Below, piece by piece: positions 1-9,121 of a stretch of DNA of 64,000 bases (position 1 is the first letter of the stretch; every line of letters starts with the position of its first letter). Source of the stretch: UBA4427 sp046351135. GTDB taxonomy: Bacteria; Myxococcota_A; UBA9160; UBA4427. The translations under genes were made by a program, and so were the position numbers. The stretch spans positions 1 to 64,000 of the forward strand of contig JAXLZA010000019.1 in the NCBI GenBank assembly GCA_046351135.1, written 5' to 3'. The notes under the pieces were generated by a model. It did no database searches, was not told the origin of the DNA, and saw only the letters and a program-made list of their open reading frames with translations.

Positions 1-1
1 C

Positions 2-715
2 TTCGAGGTCGCGAACGGCGGCACCCTCTTTCTCGACGAGATCGGCGAGCTCCCCCTCGACACCCAGGTCAAGCTGCTCCGCGCGCTCCAGGAGCGCGAG
101 ATCGAGCCCGTCGGCAGCAACCAGGTCCGCAAGGTCGACGTCCGCGTGATCGCCGCGACCCATCGCGATCTCGCCGCCGAGGTCGAGGCGGGGCGCTTCC
201 GCAAGGATCTCTACTTCCGATTGAACGTGGTGCCCGTCGAGGTCCCGCCGCTGCGGGCGCGGGAGGGGGACGTCGAGCTGCTCGCCTACTTCTTCGCCGA
301 GCGCTTCGCCCGGGATCTCGGCAAGCGGATCGACGGCTTCACCCAGGCCTCCCTCGATCGCCTGCGCGACTACGCCTGGCCCGGCAACGTGCGCGAGCTC
401 TCGAACGTGATCGAGCGGGCGGTCGTGCTCGCGCGGGGGCCGGTGCTCGAGATCGGGCCGGAGCTCGTGCAGGCGGAGGTCCTCGCACGAACCGCCCCGG
501 CGGCGATCGAGGTCGCACCGGTCGCCGCGAACGGCGCCACCGATCGCGGTGCGCTCGACACCCTCGAAGACGTCCAGCGGCAGCACATCCTCGCCGCCCT
601 CGCCGCCGCCCGGGGCACGATCGAGGGAGCCGCCGGTGCGGCCGCGCAGCTCGGCATCAAGCCGAGCACGCTGCGCAGCCGCATGAAGAAGCTCGGCATC
701 GACCGCGCGCGCTGA
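2..715 (+). CDS. Sigma-54-dependent transcriptional activator (NtrC family), 3' part only
   Basis: The reading frame is already open at the window edge, so only the C-terminal 237 residues are present. The sequence begins inside the AAA+ domain, where the Walker B/GAFTGA-distal segment GGTLFLDEIGELPL is readable, followed by RVIAATHRDL and the arginine-finger region FRKDLYFRLNVVPVEVPPLR. The sensor II segment YAWPGNVRELSNVIERAVVL follows. A FIS-type helix-turn-helix ends the protein (AAAQLGIKPSTLRSRMKKLGI). It would use ATP hydrolysis to open sigma-54 promoters. The N-terminal sensory domain lies outside the window, so its signal cannot be named. Confidence 0.93.
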   Translation, partial: FEVANGGTLFLDEIGELPLDTQVKLLRALQEREIEPVGSNQVRKVDVRVIAATHRDLAAEVEAGRFRKDLYFRLNVVPVEVPPLRAREGDVELLAYFFAERFARDLGKRIDGFTQASLDRLRDYAWPGNVRELSNVIERAVVLARGPVLEIGPELVQAEVLARTAPAAIEVAPVAANGATDRGALDTLEDVQRQHILAALAAARGTIEGAAGAAAQLGIKPSTLRSRMKKLGIDRAR

Positions 716-787
716 GCCCCGCGGAGCGAGGTCGGCGGGTCGCTGCCGGCAGCGCGTGACCGGCGCGCTCGCGCCCCGCCGTCGGCT

Positions 788-2503
788 TCAGCGCTCGGCC
801 GCGATCCCCGCGCCCTCGACGAGCAGCCGCGTCACGTAGAGCCCGTCGCGCGCGGTCAGGAAGAGCGAGCGCCCGTCCTCACCCCAGGCCAGGTTGGCGG
901 GCAGCCGCGGGGCGCGCAGCGTCCCGAGATGGGTACCGTCGGGTGCGAGGATCCAGAGGCCGCCCGGACCCGAGACGTAGAGGTTTCCCAGGCGATCGAC
1001 CTCGAGGCCGTCGAGGGCCTCGGCGCCGGGCGCGTCCGTCATGTCGAAGAAGACCTCGCTCTTCCCCGCTCGGCCCTCGCGATGGATCGGAATGCGCAGG
1101 ACGACCTTCCGCTTCTCGTCCCAGTTCGTGACGTAGAGGAAGCGCTCGTCCGGGGAGAAGGCGACGCCGTTCGGACCTTTGAGCGCGTCGGAGACGAGCT
1201 CGAGGACGCCGCTTCGATGCAGAGCATAGACGCCGCTCGTCGGCAGCTCCTTGCGCGGATCGTCGAAGAACTTCGGCAGCCCGAAGGGCGGATCACTGAA
1301 GTAGAGCGTCCCATCGGAGCGGAAGACGAGATCGTTCGGGCTGTTGAGGCGCTTGCCCCCGAAGCGATCCGCGAGCGCGCGCTCACCTCCGTCGCTCGCG
1401 AGCTCGGCGATGCGTCGGCGTCCGTGCTCGGCGACGACGATGCGGCCCGTCCGCGGATCGCGGGCGAGGCCGTTCGATCCAGGCTGACCGTATTCTCCGA
1501 TGTCCGCTCCGTCGTAGCCCGACTTCTCCCGGAAGACGCGCAGCTCGCCCTTCTGGCCCGACGCGCCCGGGGCGAAGGCGTAGATCCGATTGGCGTTGGG
1601 ATCGCTGAAGAGGAGCGTGTGGCGGTCGGCGAGCCAGAGCGGGCCTTCGGTGAACTGGAATCCCTCGGCGAGCTTCCAGAGCTTCGGGTTCGCCGGGAAG
1701 ATCGCGTCGAGGCGCGGATCGAGGCGCTCGAGCTCGAAGTTGACCTCCGCCGGCACGATCGCGACCGGGTCATGGCTCGTGGTCGATTCGAAGACGAGTC
1801 GGGCGGCGCGGATCCAGACGTAGTTCGCCGGCGGATCGGAGATCGGTCCGTTGCCGGCGAAGACCGCGACCTCGATCTGCTGTCCCGGACGGACGCCGCG
1901 CTTCGCGACGACGCGATTCGGTGCGTTCCAGCCGGCGACGACCGATCCGCCCCGCTGACCGAGGGCCCGCGCCAGCTCGCCGTCGATCCAGACCTCGGCG
2001 TAGTCGTCGACGACGACCTCGAAGAGCGCGGTCGAGCCGGTCGGATCGACGTCGCCGATCCGCTCGGGGATCGTGAGCTTCGTGCGATACCAGTGGAACG
2101 CGACGCGACCCGGTCCCTGGCGCTCGGTGAGCGCCGAGGGCGCGATCGCCTTCCATCCCGAATCGTCGAAGCCGACGCCGCCGGCGCGCGGCTCGATCGT
2201 GAAGGTCCGGCTCGGGGGCCCGGTGGGATCGCCGTTCGCGTCGGGGAAGCGGTGCTCGGTCGGGACGAGCGCGACGTCGGCGTGGCGCCAGGTCGCTTGC
2301 ACGAGCCGAGCGCCTGCCTCGGTCGTGAGGTCGATCGTGGCGAGGGGCTTGCCGTCGTCGGCGACCGCGCTCCCGACCTGGGTTGCCAGGGCGAGGCCGA
2401 AGGCGAGAAGCGCGATCAAGCCGCGCGATCGGACTTCGCGGTGCCCGCCGCAGCTCGAGGCCTCGATCGGTCCGCGATCTCGGATCGAGTCGGTCGACCG
2501 CAT
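788..2503 (-). CDS. Exported SMP-30/gluconolactonase-like beta-propeller with N-terminal jelly-roll domain
   Basis: The protein has 571 residues. A signal peptide (about residues 28-48, LIALLAFGLALATQVGSAVA) is followed by a beta-rich domain to about residue 270 that resembles the galactose-binding jelly-roll of glycosidases (FHWYRTKLTIP, AEVWIDGE). The C-terminal half is a six-bladed SMP-30 propeller with FTEGPLWLAD, LNSPNDLVFRSDGTLYFSDPPFG and GPNGVAFSPDERFLYVTNW, the residues that bind the metal in this family. Lactone hydrolysis, probably of glucono-lactone, is inferred from the family and from the glucose dehydrogenase at 5701. The start ATG overlaps the stop of the upstream GlcG-like gene (TGATG), so the two are coupled. 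Confidence 0.82.
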   Translation of the reverse strand: MRSTDSIRDRGPIEASSCGGHREVRSRGLIALLAFGLALATQVGSAVADDGKPLATIDLTTEAGARLVQATWRHADVALVPTEHRFPDANGDPTGPPSRTFTIEPRAGGVGFDDSGWKAIAPSALTERQGPGRVAFHWYRTKLTIPERIGDVDPTGSTALFEVVVDDYAEVWIDGELARALGQRGGSVVAGWNAPNRVVAKRGVRPGQQIEVAVFAGNGPISDPPANYVWIRAARLVFESTTSHDPVAIVPAEVNFELERLDPRLDAIFPANPKLWKLAEGFQFTEGPLWLADRHTLLFSDPNANRIYAFAPGASGQKGELRVFREKSGYDGADIGEYGQPGSNGLARDPRTGRIVVAEHGRRRIAELASDGGERALADRFGGKRLNSPNDLVFRSDGTLYFSDPPFGLPKFFDDPRKELPTSGVYALHRSGVLELVSDALKGPNGVAFSPDERFLYVTNWDEKRKVVLRIPIHREGRAGKSEVFFDMTDAPGAEALDGLEVDRLGNLYVSGPGGLWILAPDGTHLGTLRAPRLPANLAWGEDGRSLFLTARDGLYVTRLLVEGAGIAAER

Positions 2504-3039
2504 CACTGGCCCACCTTCCCGTCGCGCGAACCCGCCCCGACGCCGGCGCCCACGCTCGCCGCGATCGCCTGGGCGATCTCGGTGTCCTGCGCGGCGCTCG
2601 CCGCCCCCGACACGCCGACGGCCCCGACGACGCGCCCGCCGATCGCGATCGGCACACCGCCCTTGAGCGGCGTCATCGCGTCGACGCCGAGCAGCGCGTT
2701 GCGTCCGCTCGCGATCGCGTTCTCGAGGTTCTCCGTCGGCATGCGGAAGAGGGCCGCCGTCCGAGCCTTCGCCTCGGAGACCTCCGCCGCGGCGGGGAAG
2801 CTCCCGTCGAGGCGGAGCAGCAGCACGAGATGGCCTCCGTCGTCGACGACCGCGATCGCGCCACCCGGCGCACCGAGCCGCGCGGCCTCGGCCTCGCCCG
2901 TCGCGGCGAGCCGCTTCGCGAGAGCGAGGTCGAGATCGTTCGTGGTCGGACCGGACTCTGCACGGGCCACGCTGGCTGCGGCCGTCAGGACGATCGAGGT
3001 GAGGCGTGCGATCCGGGCGAGGCGATTCGGTGTGGACAT
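2503..3039 (-). CDS. Secreted GlcG/HbpS (DUF336) family protein
   Basis: The protein has 178 residues with a signal peptide ending near ASVARAESG. The HbpS/GlcG fold is shown by LALAKRLAATGEAEAARLGAPGGAIAVVDDGGHLVLLLRLDGS, then SEAKARTAALFRMPTENL and the glycine-rich PLKGGVPIAIGGRVVGAVGVSGAASAAQDTEIAQA. Members bind haem or cobalamin, or occur as accessory proteins beside oxidases and lactonases. The exact ligand cannot be read from the sequence. It is translationally coupled to the SMP-30 gene and lies 33 bp after the GH57 gene, so the minus-strand genes from 5488 to 788 probably form one operon. Confidence 0.85.
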   Translation of the reverse strand: MSTPNRLARIARLTSIVLTAAASVARAESGPTTNDLDLALAKRLAATGEAEAARLGAPGGAIAVVDDGGHLVLLLRLDGSFPAAAEVSEAKARTAALFRMPTENLENAIASGRNALLGVDAMTPLKGGVPIAIGGRVVGAVGVSGAASAAQDTEIAQAIAASVGAGVGAGSRDGKVGQ

Positions 3040-3072
3040 GTTGGTTCCTCCAGGATGGGTTCGGGGCGAGAA

Positions 3073-4281
3073 TCAGGCTGCGAGCCGCGCGATCGCGACG
3101 TCGGCGCGGGCGCGTCGGGCGAGATCGGTCACGACGTTCATGAACGCGATGTGGGCCTCGTAGGGCGATTCCCAGGGCGAGAAGTACTTGTGGACGTCGC
3201 CGTCGGCGAAGTACTTCGTGCACATGTAGTAGAAGTGGTCCGAGGTCGTGAGCTTGCGGAAGTCGTCGCGCAGGGCCGGGTCGCCCGACGCGATCACCGG
3301 CTCGCGCAGGGCGAAGAGGGCGTCGAGGGCGGCGCGCTGCATCGGATTGCCGAGCCAGGCGGTGAGGTCGCGCTCGCTGTCCGCCCACGAGACGAACTCC
3401 GGCGCGTCGATCACGCCGCGGATCGGGTGGCGTTCGAGGACTTCGGAGGGCGTCGCGAAGTCCATCTCGGCGTGGGCGAGGACGGCCTCGGGCAGGGCGC
3501 GCATGAACTCGAAGATCCCCGTCTCCCGCCACTGGTGCTCGCCGAAGGTCTCGTAGTCCATGAAGAGATTGATCGTCTCGCCGCAGCCGTTCACCTGCTG
3601 GAGCCAGCCCGCGAACTTCTCCGCCGTGAGCGGCCAGCCCTCCCAGGCCCGGTTGCCGAAGCGGAACGCGATGTCGTCGGAGAGCCGGTAGCTCTTGAGG
3701 AGCACGGGGAGCTCGTGCGTCCCGTTCGCGGCGTACACGAAGCAGGGCGAGCGCCAGCCGAGCAGGCGGTCTGCGCCCTCGGCGAGGACGCCGGTGAAGC
3801 CCATCTGCTCGACCTTGCGGGCGAGGGCGTTCGAGTAGATGAGCTCGGTGTTGCGGAAGACGCGGGGGAGGCGGCCGAAGAGCGACTGCATCCGGCGCGA
3901 GTGGCGGGCGACCTGCTCCTCGAACTCCGCTTCGGAGGCGAGGAAGGAGAGGGAGTGCTGGTCGGTCTCCCCGAGGATCTCGACCGAGCCGGTCTCGACG
4001 AGGCGCTGGAAGCTCTCGACGACGTCGGGCGTGAAGCGGGCCATCTGGTCGAGGGCGCAGCCGGTGATCGAGAAGGCGGCCTTGAAGCGGCCATCCGTCC
4101 GCTCGATCAGCTCGAGCAGCAGCGCGTTCATCGGCCGGTAGCATTTCTCGGCGACCTTCCGAAGGACGGCCTCGTCGAGGGCCGCGTCAAAGTAGTCGTG
4201 GCGGCGGCCGACGTCGAAGACGCCGTAGGGGCGCAGGCGATGGGGCTGGTGGACCTGGAAATAGAAGCAGACGCTAGGCAT
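3073..4281 (-). CDS. Glycoside hydrolase family 57 (alpha-amylase/alpha-glucan-acting)
   Basis: The protein has 402 residues and begins with the GH57 hallmark FYFQVHQPHRLRP. The nucleophile motif is EILGETDQHSLSFL and the acid/base region is NLFMDYETFGEHQW. The length matches the short GH57 alpha-amylases found beside glycogen synthase-like genes. It should cleave or rearrange alpha-1,4-glucan in the cytoplasm, as no signal peptide is seen. Its ATG sits 8 nt inside the end of the glycosyltransferase gene (4274-5488). This GH57-GT pairing is a conserved arrangement in bacterial glycogen/maltodextrin operons. Confidence 0.92.
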   Translation of the reverse strand: MPSVCFYFQVHQPHRLRPYGVFDVGRRHDYFDAALDEAVLRKVAEKCYRPMNALLLELIERTDGRFKAAFSITGCALDQMARFTPDVVESFQRLVETGSVEILGETDQHSLSFLASEAEFEEQVARHSRRMQSLFGRLPRVFRNTELIYSNALARKVEQMGFTGVLAEGADRLLGWRSPCFVYAANGTHELPVLLKSYRLSDDIAFRFGNRAWEGWPLTAEKFAGWLQQVNGCGETINLFMDYETFGEHQWRETGIFEFMRALPEAVLAHAEMDFATPSEVLERHPIRGVIDAPEFVSWADSERDLTAWLGNPMQRAALDALFALREPVIASGDPALRDDFRKLTTSDHFYYMCTKYFADGDVHKYFSPWESPYEAHIAFMNVVTDLARRARADVAIARLAA

Positions 4282-5488
4282 GCCCGAGCTCCTCGTAGAT
4301 CGCCTCGATCTTCCGGGCGACGGCGGGCCAGCGATTGCGTTCTGCCTCGGCCCTGCCTTCGCCTGAGAGGGCGCGGGCGAGCACGGGGTAACGCAGGGCG
4401 GCGACGATCAGCGAGGCCATGCGCTCGACCTCCCAGGGATCGCATTTGAGGACGTTGCTGACGAGCTCCGAGACGCCCGATTGCCTCGACACGATGACGG
4501 GGACGCCCTGGTCCATGGCCTCGAGGGGCACGATGCCGAAGGGCTCCGACACGCTCGGCATGACGAACACGTCGGCCGCGGCGTAGAGCGCTGCCGCCCG
4601 CTCGCGATCGACGAAGCCCGGAAAGGAGAAGCGCGCCGCGAGCCCGAGCTCGGCCGTCCGCTCGATCATGCGCGGCAGCAGGTCGCCGGTCCCCGCCATC
4701 ACGAAGTGGGCACCCGGCTCGACCTCGAGGACGCGGCGCGCCGCCTCGACGAAGTACTCCGGGCCCTTCTGCAGCGTGACGCGGCCGAGGAACAGGACGA
4801 GGGGTCGGGGCAGGGCGGGGAGCGAGGGCGCGGACGGCGCCGCGTCGACCCCGTTGTAGACGACGCGGATGCGCTCGGGATCGACGCCGTAGCGCTCGAC
4901 GCAGGTCGCGGCGATGCGCCGGCTCACGGCGACGACGCGATCGGCGCCGCACAGTCCGGCGCGCTCGAGGGCGTAGATGGTCGGATCGGCGTAAAGGCCG
5001 CCGCTCTTGTCGAACTCGGTGATGTGGACGTGGGCGACGAGGGGCTTGCCGGTCGCTTCGCGCAGGGCGAGGCCGGCGGCGAAGGTCGTCCAGTCGTGGG
5101 CGTGGACGACGTCGGGCTCGACTTCGGCCTCGCGGACCCGGGCGACGGCCTCTCGCGCGAAGCGGTCGACCTCGCGCAGGAGATCGGGCCCGTAGAGCGG
5201 CGTCCCCGTCGGACCGGAGCGCTCGCCGGGGAGGCGCGTGGGGGGGCGCTCGTTCGCATAACAGAGGAGGCGGCTGCCGGCCGCCTCGCCCCCGCCGAGC
5301 TCCGCCGGCGACTCCGCCGGATCGAGGATCCGGATGCCCGGCGGACCGCCCGGGCCGAAGCGACCGGGCATCAGATAGGTCATCGCATGGCCGCGGTCGG
5401 CGAGGGTCCGCAGCAGCGCGTCGGCGACGATCCCGACGCCGCCCGCGAACTTCGGCGGCAGCTCCCAGCCCAGCATGAGGATGCGCAT
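4274..5488 (-). CDS. Glycosyltransferase family 4/5 (glycogen synthase-like)
   Basis: The protein has 404 residues with a GT-B fold. The N-terminal MRILMLGWELPPKFAGGVG loop resembles the nucleotide-sugar loop of glycogen synthases. In the C-terminal half come RVVYNGVDAAP, LFLGRVTLQKGPEYFVEAARRV and the E-x7-E element SEPFGIVPLEAMDQGVPVIV. It probably extends or builds an alpha-glucan from an NDP- or ADP-glucose donor. The donor and product cannot be fixed from sequence. It is the first gene of the minus-strand operon and is divergent from the glucose dehydrogenase at 5701, with about 210 bp between them for both promoters. Confidence 0.9.
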   Translation of the reverse strand: MRILMLGWELPPKFAGGVGIVADALLRTLADRGHAMTYLMPGRFGPGGPPGIRILDPAESPAELGGGEAAGSRLLCYANERPPTRLPGERSGPTGTPLYGPDLLREVDRFAREAVARVREAEVEPDVVHAHDWTTFAAGLALREATGKPLVAHVHITEFDKSGGLYADPTIYALERAGLCGADRVVAVSRRIAATCVERYGVDPERIRVVYNGVDAAPSAPSLPALPRPLVLFLGRVTLQKGPEYFVEAARRVLEVEPGAHFVMAGTGDLLPRMIERTAELGLAARFSFPGFVDRERAAALYAAADVFVMPSVSEPFGIVPLEAMDQGVPVIVSRQSGVSELVSNVLKCDPWEVERMASLIVAALRYPVLARALSGEGRAEAERNRWPAVARKIEAIYEELGHA

Positions 5489-5700
5489 CCGATGGGGTTC
5501 CCGATTCGACAGGGCTGTTCGGCAGGGCCCCGATGGCCCGCCGGCCCGACACGCATGGGATGTGGGCGCCGCCGCGAAGTAACGCCGGATCGACGCCGCG
5601 CTGCGTCGATGCGATGCGCGGGGGTGCGGCCGTGACCGATCGCCGGGCGCGGCATCGGAGCTCGGGCCGGGCGCGTTCGACGTCCGGCAGGGAGGTTCCG

Positions 5701-6816
5701 ATGCGCGCCATCGCCGTGTTTCCGAGCGACAAGACGATCCAGCTGATCCAGGCTCCGGAGCCCCGGATCGAGCGACCGACCGACGTCCTGCTGCGGGTCC
5801 TCGAGGTCGGGGTCTGCGGGACCGATCGCGAGATCTGCGCCTTCGACTACGGGACGCCGCCCGCCGGCTCGGACCACCTCATCCTCGGCCACGAGAGCTT
5901 CATGCAGGTCGTCGAGGTCGGGCCCGCCGTGACGCGCGTCGCGGTCGGGGACTACGTCGTGCCGACGGTGCGCCGGCCCTGTCCCCACGCCCACTGCACC
6001 GCCTGCCGCGCCGATCGCCAGGACTTCTGCTTCACCGGCGACTTCGTCGAGCGCGGCATCAAGTCGGCCCACGGCTACATGACCGAACGGATCGTCGAGG
6101 ACGAGCAGTACCTCAATCGCGTCCCGGCGGAGCTCCGCGAGCTCGGCGTCCTCGTCGAGCCGCTCACGATCGCCGAGAAGGCGCTGATCCAGCTCTGGGA
6201 CATCCAGAAGCGCCTGCCCTGGGGCTGTCCCCACGAGCCCGGTCAGCGGCAGGCCCACTGTCGCCGCGCGCTCGTCCTCGGCGCCGGGCCCGTCGGGCTG
6301 CTCGGGGCGATGGCGCTCCGCGCCGCGGGCTTCGAGACGATCGTCTACGCCCGCGATCGCGCGCCCAATCGCAAGGCGGGCCTCTGCGATGCGATCGACG
6401 CGACCTACGTCTCGTCCCAGGACGTCGCACCGGAGGATCTCGGCAGGCGCTTCGGCACGATCGACGTCGTCTACGAAGCGGCCGGTGCCTCGAAGCTCGC
6501 CTTCGACACGATGCAGGCGATGGGCTCGAACAGCGTCTTCGTCTTCACCGGCGTCCCCGGCCGCAAGGCGCCGATCACCCTCGACTCCGATCGCTGGATG
6601 CGCGACCTCGTGCTCAAGAACCAGCTCGTCTTCGGCACCGTCAACGCCGGCCGCGACGCCTTCGAGGCGGCGATCCGCGACGTCGACTACTTCCGCCGGA
6701 CCTGGCCCGACGCGATCGGCCGCCTCGTGACCGGCCGCTTCCGCCCCGAGGAGCATCGCGAGCTGCTGCTCGGCAAGGCGTCGGGCATCAAGAGCGTGAT
6801 CCGGTTCGCGGATTGA
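5701..6816 (+). CDS. Zinc-dependent glucose 1-dehydrogenase-like (MDR superfamily)
   Basis: The protein has 371 residues and starts MRAIAVFPSDK, with GGAGG 5 nt upstream of the ATG. Catalytic-zinc residues are C40 in VCGTDREIC and the GHESFMQVVEVG histidine/glutamate. A structural-zinc cysteine cluster CPHAHCTACRADRQDFC follows. The Rossmann motif is LVLGAGPVGLLGAMALR. The long insert KALIQLWDIQKRLPWGCPHEP and the overall layout match archaeal-type glucose dehydrogenases, which oxidise glucose to gluconolactone with NAD(P). This fits the SMP-30 lactonase on the opposite strand. Substrate specificity is inferred. Confidence 0.85.
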   Translation: MRAIAVFPSDKTIQLIQAPEPRIERPTDVLLRVLEVGVCGTDREICAFDYGTPPAGSDHLILGHESFMQVVEVGPAVTRVAVGDYVVPTVRRPCPHAHCTACRADRQDFCFTGDFVERGIKSAHGYMTERIVEDEQYLNRVPAELRELGVLVEPLTIAEKALIQLWDIQKRLPWGCPHEPGQRQAHCRRALVLGAGPVGLLGAMALRAAGFETIVYARDRAPNRKAGLCDAIDATYVSSQDVAPEDLGRRFGTIDVVYEAAGASKLAFDTMQAMGSNSVFVFTGVPGRKAPITLDSDRWMRDLVLKNQLVFGTVNAGRDAFEAAIRDVDYFRRTWPDAIGRLVTGRFRPEEHRELLLGKASGIKSVIRFAD

Positions 6817-8981
6817 GGGCGGACGTGGCGAGGGAGTGGCCGGAATCGGAGGAGCGGGGGGATCGAGTCGCGCATTCGGGACGGGCGGAGCGGACGGAGC
6901 GCGCTCATCCGGCCGATCGACGGGGGGCTCTCACCGGCGATTCGCTCGAACGGGAGTGGCTCGAGGCCGATGGGCTCGGCGGCTTCGCCTCGGGCACCGT
7001 CTCCCTCGTCCGCACGCGCCGCTACCACGCGCTGCTTCTCGTCGCGACGACGCCCCCGACCGGCCGCGTCGTGCTCGTCGCGGGCTTCGATGCGCGGGTC
7101 GAGTGGAACGAGCAGGTCCAGCCGATCGTGACCCAGGTCTATGCGGGGGGCGTACGCGCGCCGGAGGATGCGGCGCCCATCGCGCGCTTCGAGTCGGATC
7201 CCTGGCCCTGCTGGCATTTCCGTCTGCGCGACGGCTCGACGCTCGTCCAGGAGCTCGTCGCGGTCCACGGCTCGCCGCGAGTCGTCGTCGCCTGGACCCT
7301 CGTCGACGCCGCCGGCGAGCCCATGGCCGGTCGCCTGATCGTCCGGCCCTACCTCGCGGCGCGCGACTATCACGCGCTCCAGCGCGGGCCGGGTCGGGGC
7401 GCGGGCAGCGACGAGGCTGCGGGCGCCGGGTCGGCTTCGGACGGGAGTCCGCACGAAGGCACGGGCGACGCGCTGCTCGCGGCGCCCCGTCGGCGCGGCG
7501 ACGCGTACGAGTTCGCGACGTCCTCGTCGCTCCCGCCGCTCCGCATGCGCGCGAGCGGTCGCTACGTCCACGCGCCCCACTGGTACCGGGACTTCCTGCT
7601 CGCCGAGGAGGAGCGCCGGGGCTTCGCGGCCCACGAGGACCTCGCATCGCCCGGGGAGCTGGTGATCGAGCTGACGAAGGGACGGGGTGGCTGGATCGTC
7701 GAGGCGATCGATCGCAGCGAGGATCGGGACGAGGCCGATCGGGAGGTCGATCCCGGCCTCTCTGCCGAGGCGCGGACGCTGCGCGCCGTCGAGGCGCTGC
7801 TCGAGCGCGAGCGCGCCCGCCGCCTCCGCCTCGGGACGGCCCTCGACCGCGCCGCCTCCGCCTATCTCGTCCGCCGCGGGGCCGGTCAGACGATCGTCGC
7901 CGGCTACCCCTGGTTCACCGACTGGGGCCGCGACACCTTCATCGCCCTGCGCGGCCTCTGCCTTGCCCGCGGCGAGCTCGAGACGGCCCGGGCGATCCTG
8001 CTCGAGTGGGCCGACGCGATCGACGCGGGGCAGCTGCCGAATCGCTTCGCGGATCGCGGTGAGGCGCCCGAGTACAACGCGGTCGATGCGTCGCTCTGGT
8101 ACGTCGTCTGCGTCGAAGAGCTGCTCCGGGCCGAGGAGCGCGCCGGGCTCCCGCTCGACGCGTCGGACCGGGAGCGCCTCGCACGGGCCGTCGACGCGAT
8201 CCTCTCGGGCCACGCGCGCGGGACCCGACACGGGATCCGGCTCGATCGCGACGGGCTCCTCGCGGCGGGCGAGCCCGGCGTTCAGCTGACCTGGATGGAC
8301 GCCCGGGTCGGCGATCACGTGGTCACGCCGCGCATCGGGAAGCCCGTCGAGGTCCAGGCCCTCTGGTGGAACGCCCTGCGGTGCGGGAGTCGCTTCGATG
8401 CGCGTTGGGCCGTCGTCGCGGACCGCGCGCGTGCGAGCTTCGAGCGCCGGTTCTGGAATCCGGCGCGCGGTCTCCTCCACGACGTCGTCGACGTCGATCA
8501 CGTCGCCGGCGCCGTCGACCCGAGCTTCCGCCCGAATCAGCTCTTCGCGGTCGGGGGCCTGCCGTGGGCCCTCGTCGAAGGCGAACGGGCCGCTCGCCTC
8601 GTCGAGGCCTGCGAGGCCGCGCTCTGGACACCGTCGGGGCTCCGATCCCTGGCGCCCGAAGAGCCGGGCTACGTTCCGCGTTATGCGGGCGGTCCGGTCG
8701 AGCGCGACCTCGCCTATCACCAGGGCACGGTCTGGCCCTGGCTCGCCGGGAGCTTCGTCGAGAGCTGGGTCCGGGTCCGCGGCGGCGGGCTCGAGGCGAA
8801 GCGCGCGGCCCGTCGGCGCTTCCTCGAGCCGCTCTTCGCGGGGCTCGACGTCGCGGGTCTCGGCCACCTCCCCGAGATCACCGACGCCGAGGCGCCGCAT
8901 GCGCCCCGCGGTTGTCCGTTCCAGGCGTGGTCGCTGGCCGAGCTGATCCGCCTCGATCGCGTCGTCCTCGCCGAAGACTGA
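6813..8981 (+). CDS. Glycogen debranching enzyme (amylo-alpha-1,6-glucosidase)
   Basis: The longest form has 722 residues. GDE_N is recognised at about residues 45-260 (LEREWLEADGLGGFASGTVSLVRTRRYHALL). The GDE_C (alpha/alpha)6 barrel is recognised at about 340-720 (GYPWFTDWGRDTFIALRGLCLA, QLPNRFADRGEAPEYNAVDASLWYV, TWMDARVGDHVVTPRIGKPVEVQALWWNALR). It removes alpha-1,6 branches from glycogen in the cytoplasm. The longest start is a TTG that overlaps the dehydrogenase stop. Because the first 40 residues are low-complexity, a downstream GTG is possible. It belongs to the plus-strand run beginning at 5701. Confidence 0.92.
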   Translation: MRADVAREWPESEERGDRVAHSGRAERTERAHPADRRGALTGDSLEREWLEADGLGGFASGTVSLVRTRRYHALLLVATTPPTGRVVLVAGFDARVEWNEQVQPIVTQVYAGGVRAPEDAAPIARFESDPWPCWHFRLRDGSTLVQELVAVHGSPRVVVAWTLVDAAGEPMAGRLIVRPYLAARDYHALQRGPGRGAGSDEAAGAGSASDGSPHEGTGDALLAAPRRRGDAYEFATSSSLPPLRMRASGRYVHAPHWYRDFLLAEEERRGFAAHEDLASPGELVIELTKGRGGWIVEAIDRSEDRDEADREVDPGLSAEARTLRAVEALLERERARRLRLGTALDRAASAYLVRRGAGQTIVAGYPWFTDWGRDTFIALRGLCLARGELETARAILLEWADAIDAGQLPNRFADRGEAPEYNAVDASLWYVVCVEELLRAEERAGLPLDASDRERLARAVDAILSGHARGTRHGIRLDRDGLLAAGEPGVQLTWMDARVGDHVVTPRIGKPVEVQALWWNALRCGSRFDARWAVVADRARASFERRFWNPARGLLHDVVDVDHVAGAVDPSFRPNQLFAVGGLPWALVEGERAARLVEACEAALWTPSGLRSLAPEEPGYVPRYAGGPVERDLAYHQGTVWPWLAGSFVESWVRVRGGGLEAKRAARRRFLEPLFAGLDVAGLGHLPEITDAEAPHAPRGCPFQAWSLAELIRLDRVVLAED

Positions 8982-9121
8982 GGCGCGTCGGGGCCGGCCG
9001 CTCCGCCGCGGGCGGTCGGGCCCGGTGTCGCCTCCCGCGACGATCCGCCGCGCGCCGCCGTTACCCGGGCTCGGCTCGAGGCCTCGAAGCGACACGAACA
9101 TCGATTCCGCCGAGGTCCCGC